Source: Pontibacter litorisediminis (lineage in GTDB: Bacteria; Bacteroidota; Bacteroidia; Cytophagales; Hymenobacteraceae). Taken from it: a stretch of 64,000 nt of DNA. The stretch spans positions 1-64,000 of the forward strand of contig NZ_JARDUA010000001.1 in assembly GCF_029360645.1 (NCBI RefSeq), written 5' to 3'. Positions within the stretch are counted from its first letter, which is position 1, and the number at the start of each line of letters is the position of its first letter. The notes beneath the pieces are model-generated. The model worked only from the letters and a program-made list of their open reading frames with translations, ran no database searches and was not told the DNA's origin. This document shows, one piece after another, positions 8,098 through 16,604 of the stretch. Made by a program: the position numbers and the translations under genes.

Positions 8098-8910
8098 ATG
8101 TTCGAGATACCAAAACTGAAGCATACAGACAGCGGCAACTTCTTTCTGATGGCCGGCCCCTGTGCCATAGAGGGCGAGGAGATGGCCATGGATATTGCCG
8201 GGCGCATCAAAACAATCACAGACAAGCTGCAGATTCCGTGGATCTTTAAAGGGTCTTACCGCAAGGCAAACCGCTCGCGCCTCGACTCGTTCTGCGGCAT
8301 CGGCGACGAAAAAGCCCTGCGCATACTGGAGAAGGTGGGCAAAGAGTTTGATGTGCCGACCGTAACTGACATACATGAGAGCGGAGAGGCTGCCATGGCC
8401 GCCGAATACGTGGATGTGCTGCAAATTCCGGCTTTCCTTTGCCGCCAGACGGACCTTCTGGTAGCTGCCGCTAAAACCGGTAAGGTGGTGAACATCAAGA
8501 AGGGCCAGTTCCTGTCTGGCGAGGCCATGCGCTTTGCCGTGGATAAGGTGCGCGAGTCTGGAAACGACAAGGTTATCCTTACTGATCGTGGCAACAGCTT
8601 CGGCTACTCCGACCTGGTGGTGGATTTCCGTAATATCCCCGCCATGCAAGGTGCCTCAGGGGTTCCTGTGGTGATGGACGTGACGCATTCGCTGCAGCAG
8701 CCGAACCAAAGCTCCGGTGTAACGGGCGGCAAGCCAGCCCTGATCGAAACGATTGCCAAAGCGGCCATTGCCGTAGGGGCGGATGGTCTATTTATCGAAA
8801 CGCACCCACAGCCAAGTATCGCCAAGTCTGATGGGGCCAACATGCTGCCGCTCGACCAACTGGAGGCGCTGCTGCAAAAGCTCGTGCGCATCCGCCAAGC
8901 CATCAGCTAA
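8098..8910 (+). CDS. kdsA: 3-deoxy-8-phosphooctulonate synthase (KDO-8-P synthase)
   Basis: KdsA condenses phosphoenolpyruvate with arabinose 5-phosphate to make KDO 8-phosphate, a precursor of the lipopolysaccharide inner core. The 270-residue protein has the TIM-barrel signatures of the family: AGPCAIEGEE at residues 19-28, the phosphate-binding KGSYRKANRS at 51-60, and RGNSFGYSDLVVDFR further on. Length is as expected. It is monocistronic between two repeat-bearing gaps. Confidence 0.96.
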   Translation: MFEIPKLKHTDSGNFFLMAGPCAIEGEEMAMDIAGRIKTITDKLQIPWIFKGSYRKANRSRLDSFCGIGDEKALRILEKVGKEFDVPTVTDIHESGEAAMAAEYVDVLQIPAFLCRQTDLLVAAAKTGKVVNIKKGQFLSGEAMRFAVDKVRESGNDKVILTDRGNSFGYSDLVVDFRNIPAMQGASGVPVVMDVTHSLQQPNQSSGVTGGKPALIETIAKAAIAVGADGLFIETHPQPSIAKSDGANMLPLDQLEALLQKLVRIRQAIS

Positions 8911-8934
8911 ACTTCTGACAAAAGAAAACTAGAC

Positions 8935-8973
8935 AAAGGACAAAAGACGCTTTCGCAGCCTCTTTTGTCCTTT
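8935..8973 (+). terminator. Terminator-like inverted repeat after kdsA
   Basis: AAAGGACAAAAGA (8935-8947) pairs perfectly with TCTTTTGTCCTTT (8961-8973). Degenerate copies of the same unit flank it: GACAAAAGAAAA upstream and CTTTGTCCTTT at about 8985. The arms thus follow the same short-tandem-unit design as the other intergenic palindromes. It may act as a terminator for kdsA. Confidence 0.6.
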
Positions 8974-9049
8974 ATTTATTAACCCTTTGTCCTTTATTAA
9001 ATTGGCTATTGACCCGGGTCGTGGCATTTGATACGAGCCACGTGAATGG

Positions 9050-9835
9050 CTAAAAGTGTAAAGTGAAGTCCTCCTTCGGTTGCTGCGGCCGGAAGAAAAC
9101 TAGTCCTACAAAGTATAAATCCACAGTCTGCCGCACTTGCGGGTGGCGTTTAACTTCCTGCCACGCCCGCTTCATCTCGCCAGACCAGTAAATGTCGTCC
9201 AGCACCAGCACCGTGCCCTCATGGGCTTTTTTCAGGCAGCTCTCGAAGTAGCGCAAGGTGGGCTTGTAGCGGTGGTTACCGTCCAGAAAGGTAAAATCCA
9301 ATCTCTCCAGCTGCCGCAGGTGCGGTTCCAGGGTTTCATCCAGGTTGCCTTCTATTACCTGTATGTTGTGGTATCCCTGTTTGTTAAAGTTCTCCCGGGC
9401 GGTGCGGGCAATGTTGGGGCATCCCTCAAACGTATAAATCTGACCGTTTTTGCGGGCCTCGGCAAAATAGGAGGTAGTAAGGCCAAGGGAGGTGCCGAGC
9501 TCTACTATCGTTGTGGGCTGAAAGTGGTTGACCAGCCGGAAAAGCAGCTGCCCATACTTGGCGGGTTTGGCCGAGGTACGGGCAATGTCCTTTATTTTCC
9601 GGGTCCTCTGGTTTATCCTGCGTGAGCCGGCGCCGAAGTCGGTTACCTGCAGCTGACGCTCGTCGTGCAGCAATTCGTGGCGCAGCGCCTCCACGTTATC
9701 ATACGCCAGGAAATGGCCGGTATGGTGCAGCACGTTGTGGTACAGGTCGAAAACGAAAGGGGAGTGGACGCCGTGCAGCTTAAAGGCACGCATCCGGTAC
9801 AGCAGGTAATCAGCGGCTAAACTCAGGTAAGACAC
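9050..9835 (-). CDS. Class I SAM-dependent methyltransferase
   Basis: The 261-residue protein carries a SAM-binding Rossmann fold of the O-methyltransferase kind. Motif I is IVELGTSLGLTTSYFA near residue 111, followed by IYTFEGCPN, then LDFTFLDGNHRY and VLVLDDIYWSGEMKRAW. The N-terminal 90 residues (HGVHSPFVFDLY) are typical of a Bacteroidota subgroup. The substrate is unknown. The gene starts 81 bases before the end of apaG and is read in the same direction, so the two may be cotranscribed. Confidence 0.88.
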   Translation of the reverse strand: MSYLSLAADYLLYRMRAFKLHGVHSPFVFDLYHNVLHHTGHFLAYDNVEALRHELLHDERQLQVTDFGAGSRRINQRTRKIKDIARTSAKPAKYGQLLFRLVNHFQPTTIVELGTSLGLTTSYFAEARKNGQIYTFEGCPNIARTARENFNKQGYHNIQVIEGNLDETLEPHLRQLERLDFTFLDGNHRYKPTLRYFESCLKKAHEGTVLVLDDIYWSGEMKRAWQEVKRHPQVRQTVDLYFVGLVFFRPQQPKEDFTLHF

Positions 9836-9916
9836 AAGGGCTATCGTTGTGGGAAGGGCAAAAGTATGATTTTAGGTGCAGCGCTTCGGGCAAATATAAG
9901 CCTAAGCTGGTCGGGG

Positions 9917-10303
9917 CTAATTAAGTTTGTAAGGCACTACAAGCGTGAACTCAGGTATGGTTACATCAAACTTGCGGCCATCCACCATGCGCTCCATCAG
10001 GTAAGTGCCGCGCATCTTGCCAATGCCGGTTTTCAGGTTGCAGCCCGACACGTACTCGTGCATCTCGCCAGGCTCTAAGGTTGGCTGCTGGCCCACCACG
10101 CCTTCGCCTTCCACCTCACGCATTTGGCCAGTGGCATCGTGTATGTACCAGTGGCGGCGCAGCAGTTTAACCGTAAACTCGCTGTTATTCTCTATCTTTA
10201 TCCTATAGGCAAAAACAAAGTGCTGCTGTACCGGACTTGAGTAGTCCGGCAAGTAGTTGGTTGTAACCGTAACTTTTACACCTTCCGTTGTTTTTGTATC
10301 CAT
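9917..10303 (-). CDS. apaG: ApaG domain protein
   Basis: The 128-residue protein is a full-length ApaG (DUF525) domain, an immunoglobulin-like fold. Conserved blocks are FAYRIKIEN, LLRRHWYIHDATG, VEGEGVVGQQPTLEPGE and Y.SG..L.T..G.M.G.Y. ApaG was linked genetically to divalent cation efflux and Ap4A metabolism in enterobacteria; the biochemical role in Bacteroidota is not established. It lies upstream of, and in the same orientation as, a methyltransferase. Confidence 0.93.
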   Translation of the reverse strand: MDTKTTEGVKVTVTTNYLPDYSSPVQQHFVFAYRIKIENNSEFTVKLLRRHWYIHDATGQMREVEGEGVVGQQPTLEPGEMHEYVSGCNLKTGIGKMRGTYLMERMVDGRKFDVTIPEFTLVVPYKLN

Positions 10304-10394
10304 GTTCCAGCGTTTATTGTATACTTAGAATCCATTGCGGCGGCTGCGCGTGCTGTAGCTTCTGTTAATTTAACCTAACTAGCCAAACTAACCC

Positions 10395-11057
10395 ATGCAT
10401 GTAAAGATAGAAGAAAGCTGGCAAAAAGTCTTACAAGATGAATTTGAAAAACCATACTTTAAGGAGCTGGTTTCATTTGTAAAAGACGAGTACGCGACCC
10501 AAAAAGTTTATCCGGCCGGTAACCAGATTTTCAGCGCCTTCGAGATGTGTCCTTTTGATAAGGTGGAGGTCGTGATTCTGGGCCAGGACCCTTACCATGG
10601 ACCCAACCAGGCACACGGGCTTGCCTTTTCGGTGAATGAGAAAGTGCGCACGCCCCCATCGTTGCTCAATATTTTTAAGGAGATAAAAAGCGATCTGGGC
10701 AAGGACCTTCCGCCAAACGGCAACCTGGAGCGTTGGGCACAGCAGGGGGTACTGTTGCTGAACGCCACTCTTACCGTGCGCGCCGGCAACGCGGGCTCCC
10801 ACCAGCGGAAGGGTTGGGAGGAGTTTACGGATGCGGTGGTGCAGAAGGTGAACGAACTAAAAGAAAACGTGGTGTTTATGCTGTGGGGGGCGTACGCGCA
10901 GAAAAAAGGGGCTTTTATTGATGAGCGCAGGCACCTGGTGCTGAAAGCTGCGCATCCCTCACCGTTCGCCGCCGACCGCGGTTTCTTTGGCAGCCGCCAC
11001 TTCAGCAAAGCCAATGCTTACCTTGCCAAGCACGGTAAAAAGCCGATTGACTGGTAG
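10395..11057 (+). CDS. ung: Uracil-DNA glycosylase, family 1
   Basis: Ung removes uracil from DNA as the first step of base excision repair. The 220-residue protein has the water-activating motif GQDPYHG at residues 63-69 (Asp65), LLLNATLTV near 120, and the DNA-intercalation motif HPSPFAADRGFFGSRHFS from His187. Length matches the family. It is divergent from apaG across a 90-base gap. Confidence 0.97.
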   Translation: MHVKIEESWQKVLQDEFEKPYFKELVSFVKDEYATQKVYPAGNQIFSAFEMCPFDKVEVVILGQDPYHGPNQAHGLAFSVNEKVRTPPSLLNIFKEIKSDLGKDLPPNGNLERWAQQGVLLLNATLTVRAGNAGSHQRKGWEEFTDAVVQKVNELKENVVFMLWGAYAQKKGAFIDERRHLVLKAAHPSPFAADRGFFGSRHFSKANAYLAKHGKKPIDW

Positions 11058-11096
11058 TTCCCAGGATGCCTTTCTTTGAGCTGGCTATACTTGGAA

Positions 11097-11114
11097 GCGA
11101 GTCTGGAGACTCGC
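11097..11114. repeat. Perfect 18-base palindrome after ung
   Basis: GCGAGTCT and AGACTCGC face each other across GG. It lies 40 bases after ung and just after a TATACTT heptamer. It has the look of a dispersed palindromic element, but I find no second copy in the window; with no T run it is a poor terminator. Confidence 0.45.
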
Positions 11115-11192
11115 ACGCACTGTGCGGCAACGGTTGGATACCGGCGCCAGGTTTTATTTAGGTAAGCCCTTCTTGCTTTGAGAGGGAAATGG

Positions 11193-12737
11193 TTATTTCA
11201 TCGTTCTAAACTTCTGCTGCATCACCTGTTGCACCGATTGGTTGGTGATCTTGCTGTCGAGCCAGGAGATGATGTCCAGGTAGAGGAATGGGCGGCGGTA
11301 GAGCGGATTATCCGATATCTGCAGCAGTTTCTCCTTCAGGGCCACAAAGGCCGACTTCAGGTCAAGCGGCTTGATGTCGGGCAAATTGCGGAGGAACTCG
11401 CAAATGGCCACCTGCATGGGCTGCTGGTCGTTCATTTTACCCAAGAAGTGGTAGACAGATTTTATTTGATACTCCAGCAGCTCATCTTTTCCAGCTTCGT
11501 AATGTGCGATCAGGTTCAGAATGCGGGCAAAGCACTGGATGTCCTCCCGCAGGTTCACGTCCTTGTACTGAATGATCTTCTGCAAGTATAGAATCGTGCT
11601 TTTGTAGTCGCCGCTGCCAAAGTATAGGGAGGCGATCTTGTAATAGAAGACCAACTGGCGGTGCGGGTCCAACTGCTGCTGAAACACGTTCAGGTTGCGT
11701 CTGATCTCCGGCACGATTCGGAGCCCATCGGTAAAGCGGCCCTCCATGAAGTAGGCGTTAATCCGGTTGGTGTAAATGTAGAGGAACAGCAGCATCTCGA
11801 TGTTAGGGTTGCTGCGCCGGTTGCTGTCTGCCGCAAAGTCTTCCAGTTTCTTGAGCGCTTCTATGAACTTGCTGTAGTACAGGGTGTTGTAGAGCGCCAG
11901 CAGCAGGTTGTGCAGGCCTTTTATGTAGTTGGTGGTCTGCTGCTGCTTCATCTGCGGCTCCTCTTCAAACAAATCCACCCATTTTTGCGCATAGCGGTAG
12001 CAGGCCTTAAAGTCCTGCAAAATGTAGTGGTACCACACATGCGACTGGTAGTAACTTAGTTTTTCGTTGAAGCTGGCAGCTTTTGGGTTAAGTGTCGGCA
12101 CGTTGGCCTTGAAAAAAGCCTTCAGTTCCTCGCATTCCTCCGGAGTACGGGTGTGGCCCATTTTAATATAGAGGCCGTACAGGCGCAGCGCCAGGTCAGA
12201 ATTGTGGTGAATGCGTCCCAAGTGCCCCAGCAGGTCATGCGTTTCCTCGGTCAGGTCCTCGGCACGTCCTTCGAGGCTGCGTGTAATGTACTGTTGCTCT
12301 ATCTGCTTCTCAAACGTATGGGCTGTGAGCGCCACGTGCAGGTGCGCGTTTTGCCTGGCCGCTACCTTCACCTTTTCCAGCATTTTCAGGCTTTGCTGAT
12401 ACAGGCCCTTGTTGTAGAGCACGCGGGCGTAATCCAATTGCTCGTGCAGCTGGATGTCGGCGTTCTGGTTGGCGTGGTAAAGGCGCAGGCTGGCCAGCAG
12501 TTGCTTGTACAGGTTGGCCTTCTGGTTCGCAAGCTGCACTTTCTTGATACCCGGTACCTGCCGCAGCACCTTTTCCTCGTCATACACGGCCATACTATCC
12601 AGGGCATCGAAGAGCTGCAGAAACTTAATGTCACTGCTGGAGCCCTGGCGGGTGGCAAACAGCCTGAAGTGCCGCTTTTCGGAGCGTGCCAGTGATTTTA
12701 TTAACTGAAATACAGCATCCTGCGGAGGGTTAGGCAT
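11193..12737 (-). CDS. Conserved helical-repeat protein, function unknown
   Basis: The 514-residue protein is almost wholly helical and rich in Leu, Gln, Tyr and Lys, with no signal peptide or membrane segment. The pattern of paired helices (for example LLLALYNTLYYSKFIEALKKL and RILNLIAHYEAG) suggests degenerate TPR-like repeats. The N-terminal segment (about 1-60) contains SLARSEKRHFRLFA. Similar uncharacterised proteins occur in Cytophagales. It is monocistronic, followed by ung on the opposite strand. A scaffold role in protein-protein contacts is plausible but unproven. Confidence 0.85.
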   Translation of the reverse strand: MPNPPQDAVFQLIKSLARSEKRHFRLFATRQGSSSDIKFLQLFDALDSMAVYDEEKVLRQVPGIKKVQLANQKANLYKQLLASLRLYHANQNADIQLHEQLDYARVLYNKGLYQQSLKMLEKVKVAARQNAHLHVALTAHTFEKQIEQQYITRSLEGRAEDLTEETHDLLGHLGRIHHNSDLALRLYGLYIKMGHTRTPEECEELKAFFKANVPTLNPKAASFNEKLSYYQSHVWYHYILQDFKACYRYAQKWVDLFEEEPQMKQQQTTNYIKGLHNLLLALYNTLYYSKFIEALKKLEDFAADSNRRSNPNIEMLLFLYIYTNRINAYFMEGRFTDGLRIVPEIRRNLNVFQQQLDPHRQLVFYYKIASLYFGSGDYKSTILYLQKIIQYKDVNLREDIQCFARILNLIAHYEAGKDELLEYQIKSVYHFLGKMNDQQPMQVAICEFLRNLPDIKPLDLKSAFVALKEKLLQISDNPLYRRPFLYLDIISWLDSKITNQSVQQVMQQKFRTMK

Positions 12738-13100
12738 TGTATCGTTGTATTGTGTATATATTTGATTATTAGTGCTTTGTAAGCAAAAGTTTGCTACTTA
12801 GAAATAGTAGAAACCTCAAAAATAAATTTCCGGTGCCGGAATTAAATGCGCTACTTAGCAACAGGTTGAGTTGTAAAGATAGGCCGAAAAGTTAAAAAAG
12901 ACATCTTTTGAAGCGGGCCAGCTTACAGCCTTACCAAAGCAGGATGGTAAAACATCTTTCGTAACAGATATTTAGATCAGGCAGCAATGCTCCTGATTTT
13001 AAGATAAAGGAAATAGTTTTGATTAGTTTTTAATTCCAGATTGATTAAGCTGCATGCCACTGGAGTGTAGTTTTCTGACATGGTGTAACGCTTGTTGCAC
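12738..13100. other. Intergenic stretch upstream of the helical-repeat gene
   Basis: About 360 AT-rich bases between two minus-strand genes. It contains the small palindrome TTCCGGTGCCGGAA near 12829 but no supportable gene or named RNA. It should hold the promoter of the gene at 11193-12737; I could not pick one with confidence. Confidence 0.45.
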
Positions 13101-13138
13101 AAAAAAGCCGCTGATATGGGTTTCAGCGGCTTCTTTTT
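13101..13138 (-). terminator. Terminator of the exported LolA-like gene
   Basis: GCCGCTGA (13107-13114) pairs with TCAGCGGC (13123-13130). Six A at 13101-13106 give the T run on the minus strand, and a T-rich tract on the other side would also allow plus-strand termination. Confidence 0.85.
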
Positions 13139-13909
13139 TTACTGCCAGCGGGTGTTGCTGAAGTTTTCCGGATCAAACCAGCTCGTGTTGGTGCTCTTCG
13201 GGAAACTCATGTTAAAGTATTCCTCGCGCAGGGTAGTCTCTCCGTCCGTCTTGAAGATGATTTCTGTGGCTACCCACTTGTTCTCCAACTGCTGGTAGTT
13301 GTTCATTTCCACATCGCGCACGCTGCCCTTGTTGTTGGTAAGCACGCGCAGCACATACAGGCGCTCCTTGTCTACCCAAAACTGAGGGCTGCTGCCATCG
13401 GCAGGGTCGGTCGTTCCCACCACAATGGCTTTGCGGCCTTGCCAATCGGCTTCATATACTTTGCTCAGGTCAAAATTTAATTGGTTCAGCTTGCCTACCG
13501 TCTCTTCCGGCTTCAGAAAGTACACGTCGAAGGAGAGCAGCACCAGCGGGTGCACCTGCGGCATGTTGGCTACCAGCTTGTGCTCTTTAAAATGATACAC
13601 AGAATCCATGGCGAACACTACACCGTTGCCACTCTCAAAGCCGCCAAAGCGGATGTGCAGCAGCCCCGGCTGGCTATACAGCTCCTGCCATACTTCCTCT
13701 TTCGTAACTTGCCCGTCCTTGTAAAAGATAGCGCGCTGCTCAAACTGGAAATTAGGGTACCACTTGCCTTGCCAGCGCTTGTACATGGCCTTTACCACGT
13801 CAGTGCCATTTTTATACTTGGGTTTGGGGGCCAGCGCATTAGCGAGCAGGGGCAGTAGGGCAAGGCACAGCAGCAGCAAACTGCCGCAGGTAAACTTGTG
13901 TTTTTTCAT
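13139..13909 (-). CDS. Exported LolA-like protein, function unknown
   Basis: I take the start at 13909, where a signal peptide begins (MKKHKFTCGSLLLLCLALL, cleavage near ANALA); the reading frame extends 18 codons further upstream without plausible coding character. The mature part (about 230 residues) opens with a segment like those of outer-membrane lipoprotein-sorting relatives (DVVKAMYKRWQGKWYPNFQF) and continues with beta-strand-rich sequence. The fold may be LolA/LolB-like, acting in the periplasm, but this is an inference from pattern only. The gene ends at a strong terminator and is monocistronic. Confidence 0.8.
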   Translation of the reverse strand: MKKHKFTCGSLLLLCLALLPLLANALAPKPKYKNGTDVVKAMYKRWQGKWYPNFQFEQRAIFYKDGQVTKEEVWQELYSQPGLLHIRFGGFESGNGVVFAMDSVYHFKEHKLVANMPQVHPLVLLSFDVYFLKPEETVGKLNQLNFDLSKVYEADWQGRKAIVVGTTDPADGSSPQFWVDKERLYVLRVLTNNKGSVRDVEMNNYQQLENKWVATEIIFKTDGETTLREEYFNMSFPKSTNTSWFDPENFSNTRWQ

Positions 13910-14029
13910 AGTTGTTATATGTGTAAAATTATTGCGCCAAATTACTAAATTCCCCTGTTGCAATGCTATACTTTAGTGGCAGCTATACCTGAGTTTTTTG
14001 TAACTTCATACGTGTAAACCAATGATGAT

Positions 14030-14371
14030 ATGCTGAAGATATACCATAACAACCGCTGCAGCAAAAGCCGGCAAACGCTGGAGCTGATAAACCAGGCAGG
14101 GCAGGAGGTAGAGGTGGTGGAGTACCTGAAAACGCCACCCACCGCCGAAGAGCTGCGCGACATCCTGCGCAAGCTGAACATGAAGCCGGAGCAACTACTG
14201 CGCAAAGGCGAGAGCATTTACAAAGAAAAGTATAAAGGCAAAGAACTCACGGATGAGGAGAGGATACAAGCCATGGTCGAGCACCCTGTGCTGATCGAGC
14301 GCCCGATTGTGGTGAAGGGGGATAAAGCCGTGCTGGGCCGCCCGCCGGAGAAGGTACAGGAGTTGCTGTAG
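14030..14371 (+). CDS. arsC: ArsC-family reductase (arsenate reductase, glutaredoxin type)
   Basis: The 113-residue protein is a full ArsC-family thioredoxin fold. The catalytic Cys10 sits in NNRCSKSRQ, followed by EYLKTPPTAEELRDIL and the conserved LIERPIVVKGDKAVLGRPPE. In true arsenate reductases this fold reduces arsenate using glutathione and glutaredoxin. There are no other ars genes nearby, so the physiological substrate is uncertain and a Spx/YffB-like redox role is possible. It converges with murA on a shared hairpin. Confidence 0.9.
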   Translation: MLKIYHNNRCSKSRQTLELINQAGQEVEVVEYLKTPPTAEELRDILRKLNMKPEQLLRKGESIYKEKYKGKELTDEERIQAMVEHPVLIERPIVVKGDKAVLGRPPEKVQELL

Positions 14372-14383
14372 AAACTTCGTACC

Positions 14384-14439
14384 AAGTATAAAAGCATGAA
14401 GGGCAGCCTATGTAGGCTGCCCTTCATGCTTTTATACTT
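14384..14439. terminator. Very long perfect hairpin between arsC and murA
   Basis: Two 27-base arms (14384-14410 and 14413-14439) are perfect reverse complements separated by only TG. The core is GGGCAGCC/GGCTGCCC, followed outward by an ATGAA/TTCAT section, an A/T section and, at the outer end, AAGTATA and TATACTT. It serves both convergent genes as a bidirectional terminator. Confidence 0.92.
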
Positions 14440-14449
14440 CAGTATGTTG

Positions 14450-15754
14450 TTATACCCTTCTGATCTGCGCACCCAGGGCGTTCAGGCGGCCGTCGATGTT
14501 TTGGTAGCCGCGATCGATCTGCTCTACGTTATCGATGATGCTCTTGCCTTCGGCAGAGAGGGCTGCGATGAGCAGGGCCACGCCGGCGCGAATGTCAGGG
14601 GACGTCATGCGGATGCCACGAAGCGGGATCTGCTTGTTCTGCCCGATAACAGTAGCACGGTGCGGGTCGCAAAGAATAATTTGCGCGCCCATGTCAATGA
14701 GCTTGTCCACGAAGAACAGGCGGCTCTCGAACATTTTCTGGTGGATCAGCACGGTGCCCTTGGCCTGTGTGGCTGTCACGAGCGCCACGCTCAGCAGGTC
14801 CGGCGTCAGGCCAGGCCAGGTATGGTCTGATATGTTCAGGATGCTTCCGTCGATGTAGGTGTCCACCTCGTAATGGTCCTGCTCCGGAATAAAGATATCA
14901 TCGCCGCGGAACTCCATTTTGATACCAAGGCGCATGAACGTGTCCGGTATCAGGCCAAGCTCCGGGATCTGGCAGTCTTTGATAGTAATCTCAGAACCCG
15001 TCATGGCGGCCATGCCTATAAAAGAGCCAATCTCGATCATGTCGGGTAGCATGCGGTGCTCAGTGCCACCTAGCTTCTCCACACCCTCCACCACCAGCAG
15101 GTTAGAGCCGATGCCGCTGATCTTGGCGCCCATGCGGTTGAGCATGCGGCTCAGTTGCTGCACGTACGGCTCGCAGGCAGCATTATAGATGGTGGTAGTG
15201 CCTTCGGCCAGCACAGCTGCCATCAGAATATTGGCGGTGCCGGTTACAGATGCCTCGTCCAGCAGCATGTAGGCGCCCTTCAGGCGGTCTGCCTTTGCGC
15301 TATAGAACTCATCCGGGGTATCATAGTTAAACCTTGCACCCAATTTTTCGAGGCCGATAAAGTGCGTGTCCAGGCGGCGGCGTCCAATTTTGTCTCCACC
15401 CGGCTTTGGCATCTTGGCTTCCCCGAAGCGGGCCAGTAACGGGCCCACGATCATCACCGATCCACGGATAGCACGGCCCTGCTCCACAAACTGCTCTGTG
15501 TTCAGGTAGTCCAGGTTAACGTCATCGGCCTGGAAAGTGTAAGTGTCGGGCGCGTTGCGCGCCACCTTCACGCCCATGTCGCGCAGCAGCTCGATCAGTT
15601 TATTCACGTCCCGGATGTCCGGCACATTTGAAATTACGACTGGTTCTGAGGTCAGCAACACGGCGCACAGTATCTGCAGGGCCTCGTTTTTAGCTCCCTG
15701 CGGATAAATGTCGCCTCTGAGTTTGTTGCCGCCAATTACTTCGAAAGAAGCCAT
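14450..15754 (-). CDS. murA: UDP-N-acetylglucosamine 1-carboxyvinyltransferase
   Basis: MurA transfers enolpyruvate from PEP to UDP-GlcNAc, the first committed step of peptidoglycan synthesis in the cytoplasm. The 434-residue protein shows the family landmarks: AKNEALQIL near residue 21, RAIRGSVMIVGPLLARFG near 94-111, and the loop KPGGDKIGRRRLDTHF. The residue equivalent to E. coli Cys115 is Asp121. In characterised MurA proteins this replacement prevents alkylation by fosfomycin. It is translated 3 bases after the DUF4290 gene, so the two form an operon. Confidence 0.96.
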   Translation of the reverse strand: MASFEVIGGNKLRGDIYPQGAKNEALQILCAVLLTSEPVVISNVPDIRDVNKLIELLRDMGVKVARNAPDTYTFQADDVNLDYLNTEQFVEQGRAIRGSVMIVGPLLARFGEAKMPKPGGDKIGRRRLDTHFIGLEKLGARFNYDTPDEFYSAKADRLKGAYMLLDEASVTGTANILMAAVLAEGTTTIYNAACEPYVQQLSRMLNRMGAKISGIGSNLLVVEGVEKLGGTEHRMLPDMIEIGSFIGMAAMTGSEITIKDCQIPELGLIPDTFMRLGIKMEFRGDDIFIPEQDHYEVDTYIDGSILNISDHTWPGLTPDLLSVALVTATQAKGTVLIHQKMFESRLFFVDKLIDMGAQIILCDPHRATVIGQNKQIPLRGIRMTSPDIRAGVALLIAALSAEGKSIIDNVEQIDRGYQNIDGRLNALGAQIRRV

Positions 15755-15757
15755 GTA

Positions 15758-16411
15758 TTACTTGTTTCTTTGATTAGAGGATCGGTTACTTTTCTTGTTT
15801 CTTGGGCCCTGGTTCTGCGAGCGTTGCTGCTGATGGCTGCTTTCCTGTTGCTTCGCGTTAGACTCAAACAGGTTATTGCTTTCAATGTAAGCCAAATCCA
15901 TGTCCAGCTGCCCCTTTGAGATCTCCCGGATATCCCCCAGGATCACATCGTCCGTGATATTTTCTTTGTTGTAGGACTTGTAGAGCGTCTTCATCAGTTT
16001 GCCAATCGATATGATGGCCGCTTCACGCTCCTTGACGTCTGTAAGTTCTGTGGCACGCTCTATCAGCAACTCTACGTTTTGGCCATAGTGCTTATACCTG
16101 GGTGTCTCCAGCGGATACTCCATAGGCTGTGGCTTGTCGTTGAGGTACTCCATGGCGCTCAGCGGGTACGGGGAGTCCACATCCAGGGTAGAGCCGGACA
16201 TCACGAACAGGTGGTTCCAGAGTTTCTGCTGGTAGTCCTGCGTGTCGCGCAGCTGCGGGTTTAGCTTCGCCATCAGGTTGATGAGCAACTGCGACAGGCG
16301 CGTACGTTCTTTGCGGTCCTCCACCTTGGTGATATAGTTTACCAGGTCTTGCACGTTGCGGCCATACTCGCGCAGCAGGAGCTCTTGTTTAAATGTGGTA
16401 CTCGCTTCCAT
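15758..16411 (-). CDS. DUF4290 family protein
   Basis: The 217-residue protein is a Bacteroidota-specific DUF4290 family member, with the conserved LLLREYGRNVQDLVNYI at the N-terminus and PRYKHYGQNVELLIERA in the middle. The last 30 residues are rich in Gln, Ser, Asn and Lys and probably disordered. No signal peptide or membrane segment is seen. It sits 3 bases ahead of murA, and the coupling suggests a role connected with cell-wall synthesis; the function is not known. Confidence 0.9.
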   Translation of the reverse strand: MEASTTFKQELLLREYGRNVQDLVNYITKVEDRKERTRLSQLLINLMAKLNPQLRDTQDYQQKLWNHLFVMSGSTLDVDSPYPLSAMEYLNDKPQPMEYPLETPRYKHYGQNVELLIERATELTDVKEREAAIISIGKLMKTLYKSYNKENITDDVILGDIREISKGQLDMDLAYIESNNLFESNAKQQESSHQQQRSQNQGPRNKKSNRSSNQRNK

Positions 16412-16457
16412 TTATATCAATATATGAATTTCAAAATTAGGAATAAAAATCAGTTTT

Positions 16458-16600
16458 GAATGTGAGAATGAGCAACTGAGTGAATTTACTTACGCTACTC
16501 CTGTCCTTCAGAAAAAACAAAAGGAATCACTGCTGCAATTCGTCAAAGACTAAATTAACATGAGGTGAAAATATTCACTCACTCGCTCATGCACTCATGC
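16458..16600. repeat. Long imperfect inverted repeat between DUF4290 and uvrD genes
   Basis: The left arm (16458-16492) reads as degenerate units of GTGAGAAT/GAGTGAAT. The right arm (about 16566-16600) is the reverse complement, with ATTCACTCACTCGCTCATG. They match with several mismatches across an unrelated centre of about 70 bases. The right arm ends only five bases from the stop codon of the helicase gene. Confidence 0.65.
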
Positions 16601-16604
16601 ACCA

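Noticed and set aside
14030-14371. Arsenic-resistance operon around arsC
   Set aside because: No arsB, acr3 or arsR is adjacent; neighbours are an exported protein and murA.
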